This document shows, one piece after another, positions 1 to 5,947 of a DNA stretch of 6,715 bases (position 1 is the first letter of the stretch; every line of letters begins with the position of its first letter). The notes beneath the pieces are model-generated. The model ran no database searches, was not told the origin of the DNA, and worked only from the letters and a program-made list of their open reading frames with translations. The stretch covers positions 1 to 6,715 of the forward strand of contig DAMH01000022.1 of NCBI GenBank assembly GCA_002499585.1. The letters run 5' to 3'. The DNA is from Euryarchaeota archaeon UBA552 (GTDB lineage Archaea; Thermoplasmatota; Poseidoniia; Poseidoniales; Thalassarchaeaceae). The translations under genes and the position numbers were made by a program.

Positions 1-149
1 GGCGCCCCAACTTGAGGAAGTATGTTTTCGTCATTTCTGAAAAGATCTGACCCCTGACCCATGCTGTTTAACCGGTCGCGGATGATGTTCACCACAATTC
101 CACTAGAACCGTCGATGCCGTAGCCACCGTTTAACAACAGGAAGGACAT
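1..149 (-). CDS. 5' part of a minus-strand gene, possibly flavodoxin-fold (FMN reductase-like)
   Basis: Reading the minus strand from an ATG at 149-147 gives 49 codons without a stop up to the left edge, so the C-terminal part is missing. The protein starts MSFLLLNGGYGIDG and continues with SSGIVVNIIRDRLN. This is a short hydrophobic strand, then a glycine/serine-rich loop, then an amphipathic helix. That order resembles the N-terminus of NADPH-dependent FMN reductases and other flavodoxin-fold proteins (a strand ending in NG or GS, a phosphate-binding loop, then a helix), but the match is loose and made by eye. An AT-rich element about 24 bases upstream fits a leaderless start at 149. The next plus-strand gene diverges from it. 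That the frame is coding is moderately likely; the family is a guess. Confidence 0.55.
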   Translation of the reverse strand, partial: MSFLLLNGGYGIDGSSGIVVNIIRDRLNSMGQGSDLFRNDENILPQVGA

Positions 150-168
150 GCTACTTCGTAATTGTCAT

Positions 169-178
169 CAATTAAGTT
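169..178 (-). promoter_or_regulatory. TATA-like element for the left-edge minus-strand gene
   Basis: On the minus strand this reads AACTTAATTG. Its centre is about 24 bases before the ATG at 149, where an archaeal TATA box sits when transcription starts at or next to the start codon. No Shine-Dalgarno sequence is seen before that ATG. The element is short and could be chance. Confidence 0.3.
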
Positions 179-186
179 ACTTGCGC

Positions 187-193
187 AATAATA
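187..193 (+). promoter_or_regulatory. Weak TATA-like element for the TPR gene
   Basis: AATAATA lies about 21 bases upstream of the ATG at 211, close to the spacing expected for a leaderless archaeal transcript. An alternative ATG at 232 has TTTCAAT about 28 bases upstream. There is no AT-rich stretch at the right distance from the furthest upstream ATG (148). The support is positional only. Confidence 0.22.
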
Positions 194-210
194 GACACCT
201 TTCAATACCC

Positions 211-1293
211 ATGACCATCGGCTTGAGACTCATGGAGCCTTTTCCTGACTACTCCGAGCTCATATCAAATTTAGATGAGAGCCCTGCTATGGTTGTAAAT
301 ACCCTACGAGAAAGAGTGCAAGACGATCTTGCTTCCAACAGCGCAGCTTGGGACTTAATTGGACGGGCCCTTCTGAAATTAGGATTTAAGGAACAAGGTG
401 AGGAATCAATAAATTATGGTAATCAATTACGGTCACAGAACGAGGCAAGTGATGAGCTGACTGTCACGTTTGAATCTGACCACATAGAGCCTACCTCGTC
501 ATCCAACACGTTGGATGAGGATTCTGATTTGACATCTCAATTGTTTGAACAAGCCAGTGAGCTGCAAGCCCAAAGTGAAGTAACATCGAACGCCACAGAA
601 CAAGAATTCTCCAATGATGCTGAACCCATATTACTCATGTCACGGGGAAAATATCACGAGGCTATGGATTCCTGGACCAATTTGATCAAAGAAAAAGAGA
701 CCATTGGCAGATGGAACGGTCTTGCAGAGTGTTTGGACGCCTTGGGGTACACCAACAGGGCGAGGAAAGCCAGATTACGAGCGTCATCTACACCCGAGGC
801 AAGAGAGGCGGTGGCGAATGTCGACCTAGAAGACCTCGCGGAAACCGTACGGTCCCGTGCCACCGTACCACCATCTCGAAAAGAGACCATCAACGAGGGA
901 ATAGAATGGTACAACAAGGGAATTTCACTACTCAGGGATGGAAAACCCTCCGAAGCTCTTGGTTGCTTTGAAAAAACCCTGTACACGAGGGCGGAAGACA
1001 CAGTCGAGCTCAGATTGCGAGCCAAAATCGGTACTGCAGATGCATACTCGGCATTGGACAGACATGAAGAGGCTATTCGAGCATACGTGCAAAGCTATGA
1101 GATGAGTCCAGACGCCCTCGGTTATGCTGCAGTCTTCAACATGGGCAACTCATACACTCATCTTGGCCAATATGAAGATGCCATAGCTTGTCTGAACCGT
1201 TCCGCAGAATTAAACCCCGAGAAAGACCATAGAAAAAAAGTGAAGAACATCGTTAAACAAGTCAAAGCGCTCAAGAAGGCTTCTAAACGGTGA
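211..1293 (+). CDS. Tetratricopeptide-repeat (TPR) protein
   Basis: A predicted cytosolic protein of about 360 residues made of TPR helical hairpins, which usually act as scaffolds for protein-protein contact. No catalytic motif is visible. Clear C-terminal repeats lie at about 231-263 (motif KGISLLRDGKPSEALGCFEK), 269-301 (DAYSALDRHEEAIRAY) and 305-337 (NMGNSYTHLGQYEDAIACLN). A degenerate repeat occupies about 45-75 and another lies after about 140 (GKYHEAMDSW). Residues about 77-139 form an acidic, Ser/Thr-rich linker without helical-repeat spacing, probably disordered. The tail is lysine-rich. There is no signal peptide or membrane segment. The frame is open from an ATG at 148, but that codon overlaps the start of the divergent left-edge gene and its extra residues look unlike the rest, so 211 (or 232) is preferred. 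The 3' end overlaps the convergent oxidoreductase by 11 bases. The partner is unknown. Confidence 0.85.
   Translation: MTIGLRLMEPFPDYSELISNLDESPAMVVNTLRERVQDDLASNSAAWDLIGRALLKLGFKEQGEESINYGNQLRSQNEASDELTVTFESDHIEPTSSSNTLDEDSDLTSQLFEQASELQAQSEVTSNATEQEFSNDAEPILLMSRGKYHEAMDSWTNLIKEKETIGRWNGLAECLDALGYTNRARKARLRASSTPEAREAVANVDLEDLAETVRSRATVPPSRKETINEGIEWYNKGISLLRDGKPSEALGCFEKTLYTRAEDTVELRLRAKIGTADAYSALDRHEEAIRAYVQSYEMSPDALGYAAVFNMGNSYTHLGQYEDAIACLNRSAELNPEKDHRKKVKNIVKQVKALKKASKR
1233..1239 (-). terminator. Possible oligo-T terminator of the oxidoreductase gene
   Basis: On the minus strand this is a run of seven T, about 45 bases after the stop codon of the molybdopterin oxidoreductase. Archaeal RNA polymerase can terminate at plain T-tracts without a hairpin. 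The tract lies inside the coding region of the convergent TPR gene, where it encodes part of an Arg-Lys-Lys stretch, so codon constraint alone could explain it. Confidence 0.3.
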
Positions 1294-3550
1294 CCCTGAC
1301 TATAACAGACTTCGAAGTAGGTGTGTAACTCTCGTCAGCGTATGACTCAATTGGTATCAGATGATTGGCTTCGGGGAAATATGTCGCAACGCAGCCTTTC
1401 GGTATCGAGTATGGGACTACGGACCAATCTCCTGATTCCATAGGTCTAGTGACCCCCACAGTGGTTATTTTGACCAAAGATCCTGTACTTAACCCCCGGG
1501 CTCGAATGTCACTCGGAGACATTAAAATGATCCTCCTCGAACCCGTTATACCACGATATCTGTCTTTGTCAGTGTAAATTGTAGTATTGAATTGGTCATG
1601 CGATCTTATTGTCATCATTATCATGCAATCCTCATTGACTGACAGGGAATCTAGGTTATGGTTAGAAAATTCTGCCCTGCCAGATTTTGTATTGAAGAGT
1701 TGACTGTCTCTAGGTGGATTCGGTAACTCGAAACCGCCGTCGTTCCGAACTCTGGCATCATAGGCTTCAAAACCCGGAATAATTTTCTCTATTGAATTCC
1801 TCACTTCAGTGAAATCAGAACCATAGACAGTCCAAGGAATCGAACCTCCTATCAAGCTCTGTAGCTTATCTGCGATACCCGAAATTATGGTTGGTTCTGG
1901 TCGCATGGACATTGATGCTCGATCCTTGTGACCCTTAGAGACATGAACTACGCCCATTGAGTTCTCGACCGTTAGAAATTGGGGTCCATGTGAGGTAATT
2001 TGTTTGTCAGTTCTACCCAGGCATGGCAATATTAGAGCCGTGTCTCCGGTAATCAGATGACTCCTGTTTAATTTTGTTGATATCTGAACAGTCAAACTAC
2101 AATTTTCGATAGCCTCAGAGGTCCTTTCTGTATCGGACATAGCGGAAATAAAATTACCTCCGAGTGCAAGGAATATGCTACTTTTTTCCCTCATGGCCTC
2201 TACTGTATGTACCGAGTCGGCACCGTGGGATGTGATTTCTGGGGTCTGAAACACAGCCCTCATCTTGTCCATGAATGACTTGGTAGGTGCGTGGGTTATA
2301 CCTACTGTACGATCTCCCTGGACGTTTGAGTGGCCCCTTACTGGGCATGCACCGGCCCCGGGTCTACCAATGTGTCCTCCCAGTAAAAGCACATTGACTA
2401 TCTCCCTAATCGTGTTAACCGAATTTTTATGCTGTGTGATACCCATTGCCCAGCATATTATCATGTTCTTTGACTTAGCCATCAGAGATGCTATCTCCCG
2501 AATACGTTGTTCTGTCTGTCCGGTGACTGCTTCTGTCCATTCCCAGTCTATGTAGTCAGCTGCCTTTCGATAGTCATAAAATCCTGAGGTCTTTGTTTCT
2601 ATGAAATCTTTATCTATTGCTCCGGATTTAATCATCAGAGATCCAATAGCTCTGAAAAATGCCATATCACCATTTATCCTTATGTCGACATGATCATCGG
2701 AAATCCGGGTTCCTGATCCCAACATGTCCGTCGGACTTTGTGGGTGTCGGAAGGACCTCATTCCCGTTTCCAATAAGGGGTTCACACTGAGGACGGAGGC
2801 TCCCGCCTTTTTGGCTGACTTAAGTGCACTAAGCATTCGGGGGTGATTGGTACCGGGGTTTTGACCAACAACAACGATGAGATCAGCGAGTTCGAAATCC
2901 TCCAATCTGACTGTTCCTTTTCCTATTCCAAGTGATTCCCCGAGAGCCACACCTGAACTCTCGTGACACATATTTGAACAATCAGGAAGGTTATTTGTCC
3001 CCAACTGCCTAGCCAATAACTGCCATAAGAACGCAGCCTCATTTGAGGCTCTACCAGATGTGTAAAAATAGGCGTCATTGGGGTCTTCAAGAGAGGAAAG
3101 CGCGCGTGCGATTATCCCAAACGCTCTTTCCCAATCTATAGAGGTATAGTGATTGGAACCCTTCTCAAGAATCATCGGTCTTGATAGCCTTCCTTGAGAA
3201 TTTAGCCAGACATCAGATTTCCTCCCTAGCATTTGAACGCTGTTTTTCTCCCAGAAGGAGTCTGATATGGTTCTAGACGTACCTTCGTCAGCAATGGCTT
3301 TGGCCCCATTTTCACAGTATTCAAATGGTGACCTGTGTTTTGGGTCTGGCCAAGCACAACCTGGACAGTCAAAACCATCATGCTGGTTTGCCTTTCCAAG
3401 CGTGACTGCCGACATAATTGGCCCCATATTCTTCAAACCATGTTGCCACGCAGACACAACGGCTGGAATACCCGCGGCCACCTCCTTAACGTCGGTTAAT
3501 TTGGGTTGAACACTGACTGTATCACCGTACCTTGATACACCCCTCGCCAT
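1283..3550 (-). CDS. Molybdopterin oxidoreductase, YdeP / FdhF-like alpha subunit family
   Basis: A 755-residue protein matching in length and layout the YdeP-type 'FdhF-like oxidoreductase alpha subunit' family (E. coli YdeP is about 760 residues), which binds a bis-molybdopterin guanine dinucleotide cofactor. The N-terminal cluster region has FDCPGCAWPDP (Cys62, Cys65) and FEYCENGAKA (Cys79). The probable Mo ligand is Cys195 in DCSNMCHESSGVAL, which aligns with the Sec140-His pair of E. coli FdhF. Cofactor-binding motifs include VVGQNPGTNHPRML (about 227-240), GGHIGRPGAGACPVRGHSNV (391-410) and ALGGNFISAM (462-471). The C-terminal dinucleotide-binding domain begins near 640 (MTIRSHDQFNT). 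No twin-arginine signal is seen, so it is probably cytosolic. FdhD, needed to sulfurate such enzymes, is encoded nearby. The substrate is unknown: formate is not established for this family, and YdeP has been linked to acid resistance. No partner electron-transfer subunit is adjacent. The start at 3550 has a TATA-like element 26 bases upstream. Confidence 0.93.
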   Translation of the reverse strand: MARGVSRYGDTVSVQPKLTDVKEVAAGIPAVVSAWQHGLKNMGPIMSAVTLGKANQHDGFDCPGCAWPDPKHRSPFEYCENGAKAIADEGTSRTISDSFWEKNSVQMLGRKSDVWLNSQGRLSRPMILEKGSNHYTSIDWERAFGIIARALSSLEDPNDAYFYTSGRASNEAAFLWQLLARQLGTNNLPDCSNMCHESSGVALGESLGIGKGTVRLEDFELADLIVVVGQNPGTNHPRMLSALKSAKKAGASVLSVNPLLETGMRSFRHPQSPTDMLGSGTRISDDHVDIRINGDMAFFRAIGSLMIKSGAIDKDFIETKTSGFYDYRKAADYIDWEWTEAVTGQTEQRIREIASLMAKSKNMIICWAMGITQHKNSVNTIREIVNVLLLGGHIGRPGAGACPVRGHSNVQGDRTVGITHAPTKSFMDKMRAVFQTPEITSHGADSVHTVEAMREKSSIFLALGGNFISAMSDTERTSEAIENCSLTVQISTKLNRSHLITGDTALILPCLGRTDKQITSHGPQFLTVENSMGVVHVSKGHKDRASMSMRPEPTIISGIADKLQSLIGGSIPWTVYGSDFTEVRNSIEKIIPGFEAYDARVRNDGGFELPNPPRDSQLFNTKSGRAEFSNHNLDSLSVNEDCMIMMTIRSHDQFNTTIYTDKDRYRGITGSRRIILMSPSDIRARGLSTGSLVKITTVGVTRPMESGDWSVVPYSIPKGCVATYFPEANHLIPIESYADESYTPTSKSVIVRVTV

Positions 3551-3571
3551 GATAGTCTGTATTCATAGGGG

Positions 3572-3580
3572 CCTATATGG
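3572..3580 (-). promoter_or_regulatory. TATA-like element for the oxidoreductase gene
   Basis: On the minus strand this reads CCATATAGG, centred about 26 bases upstream of the ATG at 3550, with no Shine-Dalgarno sequence between. This is the spacing of an archaeal TATA box for a leaderless or near-leaderless transcript. The rest of the 126-base gap between the two divergent genes shows no clear operator repeat. Confidence 0.4.
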
Positions 3581-3649
3581 ATGTCTGATAATTATTGTAC
3601 TTTGCAACCATTTTCGTGTTCTTTCCCAATCTTGTCCGTATGTAACTAC

Positions 3650-3655
3650 TATTAA
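3650..3655 (+). promoter_or_regulatory. TATA-like element for the membrane-protein gene
   Basis: TATTAA is centred about 24-25 bases upstream of the ATG at 3677. The position supports that ATG over the in-frame TTG at 3662 and suggests a leaderless transcript. The motif is short and the assignment is positional. Confidence 0.33.
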
Positions 3656-3676
3656 CTGCGGTTGCAATTGGGATTC

Positions 3677-4693
3677 ATGCTATCAGGGATCAAATCCACA
3701 CCTGCCAAAATATTACTCGGAATATCCGCCCTTGTCAGTCTGGTCTATTCTGTTAACTTCATGTTCTGGGCTGATTGTTATGTGACTGGGGGGGCGGATT
3801 GTTTGACCTTGATATCAAATGAGACAATTTTGGGTGACCTCTCATATGGAAAGGGAGGACCGGAGACGTCTTTCAATGGGACTCTGATGTTTGGCATATT
3901 CATCTCATCGATGATAATCCTAAACGAAGGGCCGAAAGGAATGTGGAAAATTATGGTTCCCGTCATGATCGGCTTATCCGTCATGACTGCAGTGATTTGG
4001 TTATATTGGGACAACCAGATTGATGCATCATCAACCCCAAAATATGTCGTTCCAGTAACCCTCGCTCTGTATGTTGGCTCATACTTCATGCTAAAGGAAG
4101 AAGGAGTGGATGATGGAATGTCAGATTTCACAATCGGTGTTAAAATAAAGGACAAAATAGCTCTAGTGTGCTTAGGGACTCTGGCAATCATGGGTATATT
4201 CTATTGTTTCAGAGCCATATTATTCCCTGATGACACCGTGGATTCCTACGAAATAGGGACGGTTAGCTCGGAAATGCTGAATCTAGGTTTAGGGTCACCA
4301 TCAGCTGTAACAGTCGCTGTAGGTGGATCACTGTTCCTTGTGTACCTATTGTGGATTTTAATCACCATAATGGATGGGGCTAAAGGAAAGTGGGCGATTA
4401 TGCACCCTGGTCTGTTTTTTACACTGGCGGTGGTCATGAATAACTACACATATTGGGCCAGCAACATCGGTGAAGCCTCCCGCCCTGTTTCTGATCAATT
4501 TGTTATGGATTCGGCTACTGGGCCGCTTGCTATGCTTCTATTGCTGATATCCTATTACAGACTCAGAGATGAAGGGGTTGAAGAAGGCATGACAATCTAC
4601 GGAGAAGATTGCCCTCCTAACAAATTCAATGTTTTCTTGCTTACCATGGCACTGGGTTTAGGATTATTGTTCACACTAAACGCCTTCAGTTGA
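3677..4693 (+). CDS. Polytopic membrane protein of unknown family with an internal duplication
   Basis: I do not recognise a family for this 338-residue integral membrane protein. About nine hydrophobic helices are seen, near residues 10-31, 67-83, 91-111, 122-139, 160-183, 214-232, 241-260, 280-295 and 316-336. The protein is an internal repeat: four helices ending in LKEEGVDDGM (139-148) are followed by four ending in LRDEGVEEGM (296-305), and NEGPKGMWKIMVP (83-95) corresponds to MDGAKGKWAIMHP (232-244). The ninth helix matches the first helix of each unit, giving a 4+4+1 plan. No heme-ligand histidine pair, cysteine cluster motif or transporter signature is obvious. It lies between the oxidoreductase (divergent) and fdhD (convergent, 14-base gap), so a role as membrane partner of the redox enzyme is conceivable but unproven. 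The ATG at 3677 is preferred to a TTG at 3662. Two stop codons stand in tandem at the end. Confidence 0.85.
   Translation: MLSGIKSTPAKILLGISALVSLVYSVNFMFWADCYVTGGADCLTLISNETILGDLSYGKGGPETSFNGTLMFGIFISSMIILNEGPKGMWKIMVPVMIGLSVMTAVIWLYWDNQIDASSTPKYVVPVTLALYVGSYFMLKEEGVDDGMSDFTIGVKIKDKIALVCLGTLAIMGIFYCFRAILFPDDTVDSYEIGTVSSEMLNLGLGSPSAVTVAVGGSLFLVYLLWILITIMDGAKGKWAIMHPGLFFTLAVVMNNYTYWASNIGEASRPVSDQFVMDSATGPLAMLLLLISYYRLRDEGVEEGMTIYGEDCPPNKFNVFLLTMALGLGLLFTLNAFS
3692..4591 (+). repeat. Protein-level tandem duplication of a four-helix unit
   Basis: Residues about 6-148 and 156-305 of the membrane protein form two diverged copies of the same unit. The anchors are EGPKGMWKIMVP against DGAKGKWAIMHP and EEGVDDGM against DEGVEEGM, each pair at the same place within its unit. 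The DNA copies are no longer obviously similar, so the duplication is old. Unit boundaries are estimated by eye. Confidence 0.65.
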
Positions 4694-4707
4694 TGATCCC
4701 GATTATG

Positions 4708-5505
4708 TCAGACAATCCTCCTTGGTGATGACAATATTGTCATTCTATCATCCCTCGCGAAACTGATCAAAGTAAGATCATGTTCTCTGGCGACCTGTAT
4801 TGCCATTGTTGAAGCCGAGCCCACCGCAGAAACAACTGAATAACCTGTTCTAATCGCTTTTTGTACCAATTCATAGGATACACGACCCGAAAGGATGCAA
4901 ACTTCAGGAACCACATTTAGAGCGATCATCACTCCCGTCACTTTGTCCATGGCATTGTGTCTGCCAACGTCCTCCATCGTGGCAATTAGATTTCCCTCCC
5001 CGTCGAATGCACTAACTCCGTGTGTTCCACCTGTTGTCATGTAGGTACTCTGATGTTCGTTAGAGCGCTTGTGTAAATTCAGTATCTCACTTCTTTCGAT
5101 CTTGTATTCTGATTGGATAGGTTTGTGGTCATGTAAATCTCCGCGTCCGCAGACACCGCAAGATCCCGTAACTAAGCTGGAACGTCGGTGGGAAGATTGA
5201 GAGTAACCACTTAGATTTCTTAGTGAAACTCTAATGCTGCCCGATTCCATTAGTATGTTCGTGATTGTATTGTAATCGTCAATTATCCCTTCATTATAGA
5301 GCAGTCCGGTTACAAGCTCCCTGTCAGCACCGGGAGTTCGCATGAATAGCCCAATATCAAGTTCGGATTCTCGAGAGGCTATGGTTATTCTAATCGGGGA
5401 TTCTATCGGAGCGTAATATTCTCTTTCCGAATCCTCACCCTTCACTATGTATCTCGAATCTACCTTTTTCCAGGACCTTCGGTTGTCCCTAAAATTGTCA
5501 GCCAT
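4708..5505 (-). CDS. fdhD: FdhD, sulfurtransferase for formate dehydrogenase-type molybdoenzymes
   Basis: A 265-residue cytosolic protein, the usual length for FdhD. FdhD binds the molybdenum cofactor and passes sulfur from a cysteine desulfurase (IscS in E. coli) to it, giving the terminal sulfido ligand without which FdhF-type enzymes are inactive. The signature cysteines are Cys116 and Cys119 in TGSCGVCGRGD, equivalent to the CxxC loop of E. coli FdhD. Further family motifs are TPGADRELVTGLLYNEGII (57-75), TTGGTHGVSAF (157-167), MEDVGRHNAMDKVTG (177-191) and LSGRVSYELVQKA (205-217). The likely client is the YdeP-like oxidoreductase upstream, whose Cys195 replaces the FdhF selenocysteine. 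The gene converges with the membrane-protein gene and diverges from the A-type carrier gene. No cysteine desulfurase gene is in the window. The start at 5505 has a TATA-like element 26 bases upstream. Confidence 0.96.
   Translation of the reverse strand: MADNFRDNRRSWKKVDSRYIVKGEDSEREYYAPIESPIRITIASRESELDIGLFMRTPGADRELVTGLLYNEGIIDDYNTITNILMESGSIRVSLRNLSGYSQSSHRRSSLVTGSCGVCGRGDLHDHKPIQSEYKIERSEILNLHKRSNEHQSTYMTTGGTHGVSAFDGEGNLIATMEDVGRHNAMDKVTGVMIALNVVPEVCILSGRVSYELVQKAIRTGYSVVSAVGSASTMAIQVAREHDLTLISFARDDRMTILSSPRRIV
4728..4743. other. Perfect 16-base palindrome inside the 3' end of fdhD
   Basis: ATGACAATATTGTCAT is its own reverse complement over all 16 bases. It lies within the last codons of fdhD, 34 bases after the stop of the convergent membrane-protein gene. 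With no loop it would make a poor RNA hairpin but has the shape of a binding site for a dimeric protein. It may be chance, since the codons spell an ordinary Met-Thr-Ile-Leu-Ser stretch. Confidence 0.3.
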
Positions 5506-5525
5506 CTTGCTTGACCCTAAGCGGG

Positions 5526-5537
5526 TTCAAATATCAA
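5526..5537. promoter_or_regulatory. Shared AT-rich promoter element between fdhD and the A-type carrier gene
   Basis: TTCAAATATCAA (TTGATATTTGAA on the minus strand) is the only AT-rich block in the divergent gap. It is centred about 26 bases upstream of the fdhD start (5505). It is also about 24 bases upstream of a plus-strand ATG at 5555. It could therefore act as a TATA box in both directions, either giving a leaderless carrier transcript from 5555 or a leader of some 35 bases before the ATG at 5591. Confidence 0.38.
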
Positions 5538-5569
5538 CAGACCGACGGCGGTCCATGAGCCTGTTAGGC

Positions 5570-5577
5570 GGAGGTGG
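5570..5577 (+). promoter_or_regulatory. Shine-Dalgarno-like GGAGGTGG upstream of the A-type carrier start
   Basis: GGAGGTGG matches the 16S anti-Shine-Dalgarno sequence well but lies 13-16 bases before the ATG at 5591, longer than the usual spacing. If translation starts at 5555 instead, the same bases encode a Gly-rich stretch. It is therefore ambiguous evidence for the 5591 start. Confidence 0.3.
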
Positions 5578-5590
5578 ACTCGGTCTCCCC

Positions 5591-5941
5591 ATGGCTGTAG
5601 AAGTTGATGTTGTTAGTGTACAAATATCTGTGACGCCAGCAGCTGAAAAGGCCATACTTGCAACAATGTCGGGTGATAACGAAAACCATGTCTTGGTGAT
5701 CAGCGCAGATTCCGGAGGTTGTTCTGGTTACATGTACGACATGAAGATAGTAGAAAAACCGGAAGAAGAAGGCTATCAGGAAATAAAGGTAGCAGACAAG
5801 ATAATCATGATACACGACAGGGATTCTGACCTATTGAACGGGATTCAACTAGACTACAAAGACACTCTGATGGGCGGAGGCTTCCAGATTACGAACCCTA
5901 ACGCCAATAGGTCCTGCGGCTGCGGTCAGTCGTTTGGTTGA
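5591..5941 (+). CDS. A-type iron-sulfur cluster carrier (IscA/ErpA/SufA/HesB family)
   Basis: A 116-residue cytosolic protein, normal for A-type carriers, which accept iron-sulfur clusters from a scaffold and hand them to target enzymes. The three family cysteines are present: Cys44 in DSGGCSGYMYDM and Cys109/Cys111 in the C-terminal SCGCGQSFG. The N-terminal ISVTPAAEKAI motif and the late LDYKDTLMGGGFQITNPNA segment are also typical. Sequence alone cannot say whether it is closer to IscA, SufA or ErpA, so no symbol is given. It diverges from fdhD and is followed six bases later by a YgfZ/Iba57-type gene, surely in the same operon. Upstream in-frame ATGs exist at 5555 (adds MSLLGGGGLGLP) and 5447. 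The latter overlaps fdhD and is unlikely; 5555 is possible because of the TATA-like element 24 bases before it. Likely clients include the nearby oxidoreductase. Confidence 0.93.
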   Translation: MAVEVDVVSVQISVTPAAEKAILATMSGDNENHVLVISADSGGCSGYMYDMKIVEKPEEEGYQEIKVADKIIMIHDRDSDLLNGIQLDYKDTLMGGGFQITNPNANRSCGCGQSFG

Positions 5942-5947
5942 GATAAA

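Noticed and set aside
47..60. Tandem CTGACCC repeat
   Set aside because: Only two copies of seven bases inside a probable coding frame, with no further copies nearby.
654..1025. Minus-strand open frame of 123 codons within the TPR gene
   Set aside because: Antisense to clear TPR repeats; Ser/Arg-rich translation with no domain, so it is a shadow frame.
2966..2968. Possible selenocysteine at the Mo-ligand position of the oxidoreductase
   Set aside because: The codon at residue 195 is TGT (Cys) on the minus strand, not TGA, so no recoding is needed.
3549..3785. Plus-strand frame of 78 codons starting over the oxidoreductase start codon
   Set aside because: It overlaps the membrane-protein gene in another frame, starts within the divergent oxidoreductase start, and has no family features.
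3778..4191. Minus-strand open frame of 137 codons within the membrane-protein gene
   Set aside because: Antisense to helices that show a coherent internal duplication; the translation has no recognisable pattern.
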